From positions 1 through 30,583 of the IMG/VR virus record IMGVR_UViG_3300021960_000329: 30,583 bases of DNA. One strand, given 5' to 3'. Every line of letters begins with the position of its first letter. Within the stretch, counting starts at the first letter, position 1. Shown here in pieces: positions 17,293 to 25,275 of this stretch. Both the position numbers and the translations under genes were made by a program. The notes under the pieces are model-generated. The model was not told the origin of the DNA, ran no database searches, and saw only the letters and a list, made by a program, of their open reading frames with translations. This DNA is from a virus.

Positions 17293-17736
17293 ATGAACTT
17301 AGACGATATATTAAAAGAATGGCAAAGTGAATGTGAGATTCCAAGTATGCATTTAGATGATGCTTCACGAAAAACTCCCTCATTACACGCAAAATACCTA
17401 GAGTTATTAACAAGAGCAAAACTTATTCTAAAGAAATTAGAGTTTGAACAAAAGACCTTGTTGAAACAAAAATGGTTATATTATAACGGCAAGATGGACG
17501 AACAAACTCTCAAAGACTTAAACTGGAATCCAGACCCATTTGATGGTTTGAAAATCTTGAAAGGTGAAATGAATTATTATTATGATGCCGACCCAGAGAT
17601 ACAAAAATCTGAAGAAAGAATACAGTATTATAAAACGGTTATAGATACATTGACAAATATAGTTGATACAATAAAATGGCGCCATCAGACAATACGAAAC
17701 ATGATAGACTGGAAAAGATTCGAATCGGGCTCATAA
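17293..17736 (+). CDS. uvsY: Recombination mediator UvsY
   Basis: 147 residues (T4: 137). The opening LDDILKEWQSECEIPSMHLD, with the conserved LHAKYLELLTRAKL stretch after it and a C-terminal helical part ending in RNMIDWKRFESG, is the UvsY family. UvsY loads the UvsX recombinase on single-stranded DNA covered by gp32. It starts exactly at the expected transcription start of a sigma70 promoter, without a ribosome site. Its last 61 bases overlap the start of uvsW in another frame, so the two are translationally linked. It is the first gene of the early/middle block. Confidence 0.9.
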   Translation: MNLDDILKEWQSECEIPSMHLDDASRKTPSLHAKYLELLTRAKLILKKLEFEQKTLLKQKWLYYNGKMDEQTLKDLNWNPDPFDGLKILKGEMNYYYDADPEIQKSEERIQYYKTVIDTLTNIVDTIKWRHQTIRNMIDWKRFESGS

Positions 17737-19178
17737 ACCATTCTAATCTTCAGATTGAATGTGAACGGTCTATCGCATATGAGTTGATAGATTATTTTTC
17801 TTTCTTTGTGCCTGGTTACAAATATATGCCTGCATATAAAAATCGTGTCTGGGACGGTAAGATAAAACTATTCAATCAGAACGGACAACTTCCTGTTGGT
17901 CTGTATCAACATCTTCTACACTTCTGTAAAACAAACAACTACGAAACCGAACTTATGGAAAGTAAGTATGGTTATCCTGATACATCACAAGACATTAATA
18001 TAGACCAATTGTACGAATTTGTCAAGAGTTTAAATTTACCTTGGGAAGTCAGAGATTATCAATTCAATGCAGTTGTTAGTGGACTCAAAAGGAAACGTGC
18101 GATATTGTTATCACCTACAGGTTCTGGTAAATCTCTAATCATTTATATACTTGCACGATATTATCTTGAAGAACTCAATGATAGAAAGATATTGATTATC
18201 GTGCCAACAACGTCATTAGTCGAACAAATGTTCAATGATTTTAAAAACTATGGGTATAATGAAGAATCAATGCATAGAATATACTCTGGTAGAGATAAGA
18301 ATGTAGACTGTTCGGTCGTAATTAGTACATGGCAATCTATATACAAACTACCTAAAGAATGGTTTGACCAGTTCGGTATGGTTATAGGTGATGAGTGTCA
18401 TGGGTTTAAATCTAAATCTCTTATGACTGTTATGAACAAATGTACAGAGGCCGCATACAGATTCGGTACAACAGGTACACTAGATGGTGCATTGACACAC
18501 GAACTTGTATTGCAAGGACTGTTTGGTCGTATAATGCATGTAACAACAACAAAGACACTACAAGAGAACGAAACACTTGCACAACTTGATATCAAACGAC
18601 TAACATTAACATATGATGAAACGACACGCAAGTACTTTGGTAAAAGAAAATATCAAGATGAAATAGACTATATCGTAACAAATGAAAAGAGAAATAAGTT
18701 TATAACAAATCTCGCACTAGACCAAAAAGGTAATACACTTGTACTCTTTCAGTTTGTAGAGAAACATGGTGAACCACTATATCGTATGATACAAAATAAA
18801 GCAAGTGAAAAACGCAAAGTATTTTTTGTATCAGGTCAAGTAGATACATCAGACAGAGAATCAATAAGACATATTACAGAGAAACAGAAAGACGCAATTA
18901 TAGTCGCCAGTTTAGGTACATTTAGTACAGGAATAAATATAAGAAACTTACACAATATTATATTTGCATCTCCTAGTAAGTCGCAGATAAGAGTGTTGCA
19001 AAGTATAGGTCGTGGATTAAGACCGAGTGATAATGGTGAACCAACAAAGTTGTATGACTTGATAGATGATATTAGTTGGTTAAGTCAAAAGAATTTTGCC
19101 TTTCTCCACGGACTGGAAAGATTAAAGATATATAAAAGAGAAAAGTTCAATCACAAAACATTTAAGGTAGACATATGA
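17676..19178 (+). CDS. uvsW: ATP-dependent DNA helicase UvsW
   Basis: 500 residues (T4: about 503-587 depending on annotation). Superfamily 2 helicase motifs: PTGSGKS (147-153), DECH (about 239-242), GTTGTL and the C-terminal QSIGRGLRPS. The N-terminal domain pattern (ECERSIAYELIDYFSFFVPG, then NRVWDGKIKLF) is specific to UvsW. It unwinds branched DNA, remodels stalled forks and removes R-loops late in T4 infection. The ATG at 17676 is the only standard start ahead of the conserved N-terminus and causes a 61-base overlap with uvsY. The following gene begins in a four-base overlap (ATGA at 19175-19178). Confidence 0.93.
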   Translation: MAPSDNTKHDRLEKIRIGLINHSNLQIECERSIAYELIDYFSFFVPGYKYMPAYKNRVWDGKIKLFNQNGQLPVGLYQHLLHFCKTNNYETELMESKYGYPDTSQDINIDQLYEFVKSLNLPWEVRDYQFNAVVSGLKRKRAILLSPTGSGKSLIIYILARYYLEELNDRKILIIVPTTSLVEQMFNDFKNYGYNEESMHRIYSGRDKNVDCSVVISTWQSIYKLPKEWFDQFGMVIGDECHGFKSKSLMTVMNKCTEAAYRFGTTGTLDGALTHELVLQGLFGRIMHVTTTKTLQENETLAQLDIKRLTLTYDETTRKYFGKRKYQDEIDYIVTNEKRNKFITNLALDQKGNTLVLFQFVEKHGEPLYRMIQNKASEKRKVFFVSGQVDTSDRESIRHITEKQKDAIIVASLGTFSTGINIRNLHNIIFASPSKSQIRVLQSIGRGLRPSDNGEPTKLYDLIDDISWLSQKNFAFLHGLERLKIYKREKFNHKTFKVDI

Positions 19179-19690
19179 ACGAAGATACAGTAATACAACA
19201 ATTTATGATGGCAAACGGTGATGAAATTATTTGTGAAATAGTTCAATGGCCTGAAAATGAAGAACAAGACGTAATTATACGAAAAGTGTTAAAGATAAAC
19301 TCATCAGAAAGTTATCTTTCTGGTACGAAGTATTATTCTTTGAGACCTTGGATGTCCTTTTTTGATAATATGAATTTATTATATATGTTAAATCCTTTAC
19401 ATGTAGTTTGTCAGATTGAACCATCAGATGATTTAAAATCTCTTTATTTAGAAACATTACAAATGATTGCAGAAGATTTAATGGATGGTAAACATAAGAT
19501 GGTCAAGAGTGATGGTCATAGATTAGCAGAGAAAAAGGCCGCAGAAGAGATTATGAGAAACAATTCTAATTTATTTGAAAGTTTAATTGATGAACAATAT
19601 AATATGGATTTTAGAAACAGTCAAGATTCTGCAGAAGAAAAGATGTCCAATATTGTTTCATTTAGGAAACCAAAAGGAACGATTCACTAG
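19175..19690 (+). CDS. Possible Sm-like (LSm) protein
   Basis: 171 residues. The N-terminal part (FMMANGDEIICEIVQW, then VIIRKVLKI and later LLYMLNPLHVVCQI) has the alternating pattern of an Sm fold, in which a Gly-Asp turn separates two beta strands. An Sm-like protein of putative cyanophage origin has been described structurally, and this slot next to uvsW would fit. The C-terminal 80 residues are helical and charged, and longer than an Sm domain needs. An Sm ring would bind RNA; a role in mRNA control is inferred. It overlaps the uvsW stop by four bases. If not Sm-like, it is a conserved-type protein of unknown function. Confidence 0.5.
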   Translation: MNEDTVIQQFMMANGDEIICEIVQWPENEEQDVIIRKVLKINSSESYLSGTKYYSLRPWMSFFDNMNLLYMLNPLHVVCQIEPSDDLKSLYLETLQMIAEDLMDGKHKMVKSDGHRLAEKKAAEEIMRNNSNLFESLIDEQYNMDFRNSQDSAEEKMSNIVSFRKPKGTIH

Positions 19691-19784
19691 GTATACCACC
19701 CAACCTCAAAAGGACATCTTTATTATACAAGGTTTTTCTAAAAAGTCAATAGTTTTTTTAAAAAAAATTAAAAAAAAAAATCTA

Positions 19785-19813
19785 TTTACTTTTAACATCA
19801 AATCTTATATAAT
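19785..19813 (+). promoter_or_regulatory. Sigma70-type promoter for gene 55
   Basis: TTTACT (19785-19790), 17 bases, TATAAT (19808-19813). Transcription should start near 19820, giving about 20 bases of leader with the ribosome site AAAGGAA before ATG 19840. The promoter lies in the 149-base gap 19691-19839, the longest in the window. The rest of that gap is A/T runs without a gene or convincing terminator hairpin. Confidence 0.8.
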
Positions 19814-19839
19814 GTATTGATATAACAAAGGAATTCGTT

Positions 19840-20439
19840 ATGCGAAGAAACAAACACCACGCACACTATGTAAACAACAAAGACTTCTCACAAGCAGTCG
19901 TTGATTATGTAAAACTAGTACACGACTCAAAAAAGAATAGAAGCAATCAAGCACCTATTGTTCCAGATTATATTGCAATGTGCTTTATGAGAATTGCAGA
20001 GGGTCTATCACACAAAGCAAACTTTGTAGGTTATACTTATCGTGAAGAAATGGTTATGGACGGTGTAGAAAACTGTCTAAAAGCAATTATGAATTATGAC
20101 ATAGATGCGGCCACTCGTACAGGTAATCCTAATGCATTTGCATATTTCACACAGATAATATGGTATGCTTTCTTAAGAAGAATTGCAAAAGAAAAGAAAC
20201 AACAAGATGTTAAGTTCAAGTTTCTTGCAGAGTCTGGTGTTGAAGAGTTCATTGCAGAAAGTATGGATGCCGACACACAGAGTTCACAGGCATTAACACA
20301 CTATGTAAATATGTTACAATCTCGTATAGATAGAGTAAAAGAAACTGACAAGGCACTAAAAGATTACATAGTCAAAGAAAAGAAAACAAGAAAGAAAAGA
20401 ACGGTACATGCCGACTCTGATTTAAGTGAGTTTTTATAA
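19840..20439 (+). CDS. gp55: Late-transcription sigma factor gp55
   Basis: 199 residues (T4: 185). The segment YREEMVMDGVENCLKAIMNYD, followed by NPNAFAYFTQIIWYAFLRRI, is the conserved gp55 core, a minimal sigma region 2 that binds the polymerase clamp helices and recognises the late -10 box TATAAATA. The four such boxes in this window (3653, 8855, 13152, 16647) are its expected targets. The C-terminus is short and basic then ends DLSEFL; in T4 the gp55 C-terminal tail contacts the sliding clamp, which is encoded here as gp45. It has its own sigma70 promoter and leader. It overlaps gene 47 by the TAATG at 20437-20441. Confidence 0.93.
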   Translation: MRRNKHHAHYVNNKDFSQAVVDYVKLVHDSKKNRSNQAPIVPDYIAMCFMRIAEGLSHKANFVGYTYREEMVMDGVENCLKAIMNYDIDAATRTGNPNAFAYFTQIIWYAFLRRIAKEKKQQDVKFKFLAESGVEEFIAESMDADTQSSQALTHYVNMLQSRIDRVKETDKALKDYIVKEKKTRKKRTVHADSDLSEFL

Positions 20440-21500
20440 TGAAAATTGCGATACTTAACGACACTCATTGTGGTGTTCGTAATGCTTCTGAAATCTATTT
20501 GGATAATGCAGAAGAATTCTATGAAAAAGTATTCTTTCCTAAATGCGAAGAAGAAGGTATTACACACATAATACATCTTGGTGATTATTATGACCACAGA
20601 AAATTTGTTAACTTTCGTGCATTAACACACAACAGAAAAAACTTTCTCAACATATTAAGAGAAAGAAAAATGACTATGGATATTATTCCAGGCAATCATG
20701 ATGTGTATTACAAGAACACAAACGACTTGAACTCACTCAAAGAATGTCTTGGTCATTATATGGACGAAGTCAATATCATTATGGAACCAGAAGTCAAAGA
20801 ATATGGTTCACTTAAAATAGCAATGTTACCATGGATATGTCCAGAGAATTATGAACAATCAATAGAGTTTGTTAAGACTTGTGAAGCAGATTGGTTAGGT
20901 GGACATTTAGAACTGAACGGTTTTGAAGTACTTCGTGGTGTTGTATCGCATGATGGTATGGACCCTAAACTATTCAAAAGGTTTGAGTTAGTGTTAACAG
21001 GCCACTATCATTGTTCATCTCGTAGAGATAATATATGGTATCTTGGTACTCAAATGGAATTCAACTGGAATGATGCACACGACCCAAAATACTTTCATAT
21101 ACTAGATACAGAAACAAGAGAGATAGAAAAGATTCTCAATCCACACACTCTGTATCACAAGATATACTATGATGATAAGAAACAAGATTATGTAGACTTT
21201 GATACATCTATATTGAGAAATAAGTTTGTTATGGTTGTCGTAGTTAACAAGTCAGACGGATTTATCTTTGATAGATTCATTGATAGAATACAGAATGAAA
21301 AGATACACGAACTGAAGATTGCAGAAAACTTTAGTGAGTTTCTTGGTAGTAATGTTGATGATGAGGGTATCACACTAGACGATACATTCAAGTTAGTTGA
21401 TGAGTACATTGATAATGTTAACACCGAACTTGACAAAGAAAGAATCAAGTCAGAGATGAGAGAACTGATGAACGAGGCACAATCATTAGAATTTGCCTAA
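20439..21500 (+). CDS. gp47: Recombination endonuclease subunit gp47 (Mre11/SbcD-like)
   Basis: 353 residues (T4: 339). Metallophosphoesterase motifs in order: DTH (Asp8, His10), GDYYD (48-52), GNHD (about 84-87), a later His in VVSHDGMDP, and GHYH (about 187-190). With gp46 it forms the Mre11-Rad50-type complex that resects DNA ends, needed for recombination-dependent replication and host DNA degradation. It is linked to gene 55 by an overlapping start. Its stop at 21500 is followed by the promoter of gene 46, so the two subunits can be transcribed separately. Confidence 0.95.
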   Translation: MKIAILNDTHCGVRNASEIYLDNAEEFYEKVFFPKCEEEGITHIIHLGDYYDHRKFVNFRALTHNRKNFLNILRERKMTMDIIPGNHDVYYKNTNDLNSLKECLGHYMDEVNIIMEPEVKEYGSLKIAMLPWICPENYEQSIEFVKTCEADWLGGHLELNGFEVLRGVVSHDGMDPKLFKRFELVLTGHYHCSSRRDNIWYLGTQMEFNWNDAHDPKYFHILDTETREIEKILNPHTLYHKIYYDDKKQDYVDFDTSILRNKFVMVVVVNKSDGFIFDRFIDRIQNEKIHELKIAENFSEFLGSNVDDEGITLDDTFKLVDEYIDNVNTELDKERIKSEMRELMNEAQSLEFA

Positions 21501-21507
21501 TAACTTC

Positions 21508-21536
21508 TTGACTTTTGCGAACAAAACTAGTATAAT
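21508..21536 (+). promoter_or_regulatory. Sigma70-type promoter for gene 46, leaderless
   Basis: TTGACT (21508-21513), 17 bases, TATAAT (21531-21536), then six bases to the gene 46 ATG at 21543. Layout and both hexamers are identical to the uvsY promoter at 17258. No ribosome site lies before the ATG. The mRNA from this promoter should start at the initiation codon. Confidence 0.85.
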
Positions 21537-21542
21537 TTCATT

Positions 21543-23252
21543 ATGATAATTTTCAAGTCAATTAAGTATAAAAACTTTTTGTCAACTGGTAATAGTTTCA
21601 CCGAGATAGATTTTACAAAGAGTAAGACAACACTCGTAGTCGGACAAAATGGTGCAGGTAAATCTACTATGTTAGATGCACTATCATTTGCACTCTTTGG
21701 TAAACCTCACAGAAACATACAGAAGAAACAGATAATAAACTCTATTAATAGAAAAGATTGTGTTGTTGAAGCAGAGTTTAGTATCGGTTCGTCTACTTAT
21801 AGAGTAGTACGAGGTATCAACCCTAATCTGTTTGAGATATGGAAATCTGGTACACTAATCAATCAATCTTCTCACGCCAAAGACTATCAAAAGATTTTAG
21901 AACAAAACATCTTGAAACTAAATCATAAATCCTTTCATCAGGTGGTCGTGTTGGGTAGTAGTTCTTTCATTCCTTTCATGCAACTATCCAACACAGACCG
22001 AAAGTTCGTAATAGAGGACTTACTAGACATTAATGTATTCTCTAAAATGAATGTACTACTGAAAGAAAAACAGTCTGCACTCAAGAACGAATTAAACGAA
22101 TTAACGAATAAGATAGAGATTATCAAGGCAAAGATAGACACACAGAACAAGTATATCAAAGACGTACAGATACTTACTGAACAGAATATTAAATCAAAAG
22201 AAAATACCAAGAAGAATAAACAAACAGAAGTAGAAACACTACAAGACGAAAATATAAAACTATCAGAAATAATCGAAACGAAACTACCAGAACTACAAGA
22301 TGAATTACAAAAACTACAAGACAAAAGACAAACATTATTATCTTACACACACCAATTTAAAACACAAATGAAAACATTGGCCAAGGACACAAAGTTCTAT
22401 GAAGAGAACGAACAATGTCCTACCTGTTCTCAAGATATAAGTCAGGAGTTAAGAGATGAAAAAATTACTAACGCCAAAGATAAGGCAAAGGAATTCCAAA
22501 CGGCGTACGACAATGCTACGGAACAAGAAAAGAGTATTGGCGATACAATCGAGGGTGTTAACGTTCACCTAACAGAAATGAGAAACAATCAGAGTACTAT
22601 CAACTCAAACAATAAGATGATAAAGACTCTGCAAAAAGAAATAACAGAAATTGATAAGGACCTGTCAAGTACTGCGATTGCAGACTTACAGCAGGCTCGA
22701 ACAGATTTAGATACCTTGAATAAGGATAAAGATAAGACGACTGAAGATAAACTGAATATCTTCGATATGTATTCTTACAATCAAGTTATCGGCGAGTTAC
22801 TTAAAGATACTGGTATAAAGACGAAAATTATCAAACAATATCTTCCAGTCATTAATAAATTGACTAACCAGTATCTTCAAGTATTAGACTTCTTTGTACA
22901 CTTTGACCTAGACGAATCGTTTAAAGAAACTATTCGTTCAAGACATAGAGATGATTTTAGTTACGACTCATTCTCTGAAGGTGAGAAACAAAGAATCGAC
23001 CTTTCTTTATTGTTTACTTGGCGTCAAATTGCCAAAATGAAAAACTCTGTATCAACAAATTTATTGATACTTGATGAAACATTTGATTCAAGTCTTGACT
23101 ATGATGGTGTAGAGAATCTATTTAAGATACTTCATACACTACCAGATGATAGTAATATATTTGTGATATCGCACAAAGGAGATATTCTTGATGGCAAATT
23201 TGACGACAAGATTGAATTTCATAAAGAAAAAAACTTTAGTAAAATTAAATGA
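21543..23252 (+). CDS. gp46: Recombination endonuclease subunit gp46 (Rad50/SbcC-like)
   Basis: 569 residues (T4: 560). Walker A GQNGAGKS (34-41), a long coiled coil about 170-450 interrupted by the zinc hook CPTC (292-295), ABC signature SFSEGEKQR (about 476-484), Walker B LLILDETFDSS (about 506-516) and the switch His in ISHKGD. It is the ATPase partner of gp47. It starts at the predicted transcription start of its own promoter. Its stop overlaps the first sulfotransferase-like gene in ATGA (23249-23252); in T4 the next major gene would be 45, so three cargo genes are inserted here. Confidence 0.96.
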   Translation: MIIFKSIKYKNFLSTGNSFTEIDFTKSKTTLVVGQNGAGKSTMLDALSFALFGKPHRNIQKKQIINSINRKDCVVEAEFSIGSSTYRVVRGINPNLFEIWKSGTLINQSSHAKDYQKILEQNILKLNHKSFHQVVVLGSSSFIPFMQLSNTDRKFVIEDLLDINVFSKMNVLLKEKQSALKNELNELTNKIEIIKAKIDTQNKYIKDVQILTEQNIKSKENTKKNKQTEVETLQDENIKLSEIIETKLPELQDELQKLQDKRQTLLSYTHQFKTQMKTLAKDTKFYEENEQCPTCSQDISQELRDEKITNAKDKAKEFQTAYDNATEQEKSIGDTIEGVNVHLTEMRNNQSTINSNNKMIKTLQKEITEIDKDLSSTAIADLQQARTDLDTLNKDKDKTTEDKLNIFDMYSYNQVIGELLKDTGIKTKIIKQYLPVINKLTNQYLQVLDFFVHFDLDESFKETIRSRHRDDFSYDSFSEGEKQRIDLSLLFTWRQIAKMKNSVSTNLLILDETFDSSLDYDGVENLFKILHTLPDDSNIFVISHKGDILDGKFDDKIEFHKEKNFSKIK

Positions 23253-23953
23253 AAAACTATACATTGATTGGTTTTCCCAGGACTGGTACTGCGTGGTTTA
23301 AATATCATTTTCGTGAGTATTATGGCAATTCAAATTATTTAGGCGAATATTTTAGTAAATTTGAATATACACATATAGAAAATAATGTATATTATAAAGT
23401 AAGAAGAAACCAATCTTCTCAAAGATATTCTAAAAAAATATCTTTTTTAAATTCAGAAAGAATTAACAATAATGAATATTATATCAAATATATGGTTCAT
23501 CATATAAATGAATTAGATGAAAATTTTCCTAATTGGTGGAATGAATTTTATAAAGACTATGAAAAAATCAAAGTTCTTAATAAAAATGTATGGCGAATAT
23601 TTTTAAGCAATAGTTATCAAGATTATACTAAATGGAAAAAAACAGGAAATTGGAAAGTAAAAAATTTTAAATTAGAAAAATTTTATACTAGTTTTGAATA
23701 TATACAAATTTTTTGTAAGTTATACAATGACTATATTAATTTTGATAGATATGATGTTTTGTTTGATGTGAATAAAATAGACAATGACTTTGTTATGAAT
23801 TATTTAAATAACAATACATATGTTAATAAACCTAGATATATTCACGACTATGAAAAGTATTTGATAAGTGATATTGATTTAGTCAAAGAAGAATTAAAAA
23901 AAGAATTGAAAAAATATAATTTAGAATTTTTAGACAATGGGAAAATACTATAA
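23249..23953 (+). CDS. Sulfotransferase-like protein, paralog 1 of 3
   Basis: 234 residues. The N-terminus KNYTLIGFPRTGTAWFKYHF has the 5'-phosphosulfate P-loop of PAPS-dependent sulfotransferases (consensus PxxGTTW). The middle VWRIFLSNSY is in the place of the Arg...Ser 3'-phosphate motif, and the C-terminal YDVLFDVNKIDNDFVMNYL matches the YEDL...I..FLG region of the family. It is clearly homologous to the next two genes, sharing LGEYF, WWNEFYKDYEKIK and the end DNGKI. It is strikingly AT-rich compared with gene 46. It overlaps gene 46 by four bases and the next paralog by 17. The acceptor (glycan, lipid or protein Tyr) is unknown, as is activity. Confidence 0.72.
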   Translation: MKNYTLIGFPRTGTAWFKYHFREYYGNSNYLGEYFSKFEYTHIENNVYYKVRRNQSSQRYSKKISFLNSERINNNEYYIKYMVHHINELDENFPNWWNEFYKDYEKIKVLNKNVWRIFLSNSYQDYTKWKKTGNWKVKNFKLEKFYTSFEYIQIFCKLYNDYINFDRYDVLFDVNKIDNDFVMNYLNNNTYVNKPRYIHDYEKYLISDIDLVKEELKKELKKYNLEFLDNGKIL

Positions 23954-24608
23954 AAATTATATATTGATTGGATATCCTAGAACAGGTACATCTTGGTTAG
24001 GAACACATTTTATTGAGTATTATGGTAAACCAAATTATTTAGGCGAATATTTTTCGGAAATAAATGATGAGCAATCTTATATTCAAAAAGTTTCTTTTTT
24101 AGAAAAAGAAAGAGAGATAAATCAAGAGGAATATTACATCAAATATTTATTCTATCAAATGAAAGAGATAGAACAATTTTATCCTAATTGGTTTGATAAT
24201 TTTTATAAAGATTTTGAAAAAGTTAAACTATTAAATAAAAATGTATGGCGAATATTTTTAAGTCAAAACTATCAATTAGAAAATGATAAATTTGAAAGCG
24301 GTAGTTGGAAAATACCTGATTATAAATTAAAACAATTCTCCGTTAGTTTAAATCAAATAAAGAAATTTGCAAAAGATTATTCTGATTTTTATTATTATAG
24401 TAAGTATAATACTTTATTAGATTACGATAAAATAGATAATGAGTATATGATGAAATATTTAGGAACAAAGACTTATAGGAAAAGAAACAGATATATCCAC
24501 GACTACGAAAGTTTTTTGTTAGGTGATATTAATTTAATAAAAGATAGTTTAAAAAAAGAATTTGCAAGATATAATATAGAAATGTTAGACAATGGAAAAA
24601 TCTCGTAA
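23937..24608 (+). CDS. Sulfotransferase-like protein, paralog 2 of 3
   Basis: 223 residues. It repeats the plan of the upstream gene: P-loop LIGYPRTGTSWLGTHF, then NYLGEYF, a FYKDFEKVKLLNKNVWRIFLS middle segment starting near residue 95, and the C-terminal YNTLLDYDKIDNEYMMKYLG. The start ATG lies inside the last codons (Asn-Gly of DNGKI) of paralog 1, and its own end DNGKI contains the start of paralog 3, the footprint of tandem duplication. No ribosome site is present, so translation is probably coupled to the upstream gene. Strong AT bias as in the neighbours. The conserved catalytic-region Ser/Thr of the P-loop is intact, so it may be active. Confidence 0.72.
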   Translation: MGKYYKNYILIGYPRTGTSWLGTHFIEYYGKPNYLGEYFSEINDEQSYIQKVSFLEKEREINQEEYYIKYLFYQMKEIEQFYPNWFDNFYKDFEKVKLLNKNVWRIFLSQNYQLENDKFESGSWKIPDYKLKQFSVSLNQIKKFAKDYSDFYYYSKYNTLLDYDKIDNEYMMKYLGTKTYRKRNRYIHDYESFLLGDINLIKDSLKKEFARYNIEMLDNGKIS

Positions 24609-25248
24609 AAATTATGTGCTAATAGGTTATCAAAGGTCAGGTACAACTTGGTTAAGTATGCATTTTCGCAGATATTATGGAAAAGAAAAAAGTTTAGGCG
24701 AATGGTTTGGAGAAACTACAAAGATAAGTTTTCAAGAAAAAATTTCTTTTTTAGAAGATGAAAGAAAAAAAGGTGAAGAATATTTTATAAAATGGATGGT
24801 TCATCAAATACAGAATTGTTCAGAATGGTGGAATGAATTTTATAAAGACTACGAAAAAATAAAATTATTAAATCTTAATGTTTGGGATATTTTTTTAAGT
24901 GAAACATATCAAAGACATATAAAATGGACCTATACAAATCTTTGGATGGAAAAAGAATTCAATATGACAAATTTTTCTGTAGATTTAAAATGGATAAAAC
25001 AATTTGTTCAACAGTATATTGAATATTTAAAATTTAGAAACTACAACACAATTTTTAATTATGATAAGATAACAGATGAATATGTTATGAATTATTTAGG
25101 AAATGAGGAATATAAATTTATTAAAATATATAGAAAAGATTATGAAAAATATTTAATTGAAGATGTAGAACTTATAAAAAATTGTTTAATAAAAGAATTA
25201 GAAAAAAATGGAATAAATTGTTTACAAAATGGAAAAATTAAGTTATAA
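24592..25248 (+). CDS. Sulfotransferase-like protein, paralog 3 of 3
   Basis: 218 residues. The P-loop LIGYQRSGTTWLSMHF is closest to the sulfotransferase consensus (SGTTW). Then come LGEWF, WWNEFYKDYEKIKLLNLNVW, DIFLSETY (Asp replaces the Arg seen at this position in paralogs 1 and 2, so the 3'-phosphate site may differ) and the C-terminal YNTIFNYDKITDEYVMNYLG. The protein ends QNGKIKL; the corresponding ATG is present there but opens only a short frame, suggesting a former junction. The last codons hold both boxes of the gene 45 promoter. The three differ enough to suggest different acceptors, but that is speculation. Confidence 0.72.
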   Translation: MEKSRKNYVLIGYQRSGTTWLSMHFRRYYGKEKSLGEWFGETTKISFQEKISFLEDERKKGEEYFIKWMVHQIQNCSEWWNEFYKDYEKIKLLNLNVWDIFLSETYQRHIKWTYTNLWMEKEFNMTNFSVDLKWIKQFVQQYIEYLKFRNYNTIFNYDKITDEYVMNYLGNEEYKFIKIYRKDYEKYLIEDVELIKNCLIKELEKNGINCLQNGKIKL

Positions 25249-25249
25249 T
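25221..25249 (+). promoter_or_regulatory. Sigma70-type promoter for gene 45
   Basis: TTTACA (25221-25226), 17 bases, TATAAT (25244-25249). The -35 box codes Leu-Gln of the third sulfotransferase-like protein and the -10 box overlaps its stop codon. Transcription should begin near 25256, with a leader of about 20 bases that carries AAGGAG (25264-25269) before ATG 25276. Confidence 0.78.
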
Positions 25250-25275
25250 ATTAGAATTAAAATAAGGAGTATATT

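Noticed and set aside
17650-17677. TTGACA-16-TAAAAT before uvsW
   Set aside because: The -10 overlaps the uvsW ATG, so transcripts would start inside the gene. The spacing and -10 are worse than in the five accepted promoters.
19691-19784. Possible terminator before gene 55
   Set aside because: Long T and A runs are present but no stable stem precedes them; only weak A/T self-pairing can be drawn.
21938-22324. Antisense 128-codon frame in gene 46
   Set aside because: Ser/Cys/Phe-rich translation complementary to a Lys/Glu/Gln coiled-coil region; no ribosome site or promoter. It is a shadow, as are the other minus-strand frames (for example 5699-6043, 10207-10575 and 28804-29175).
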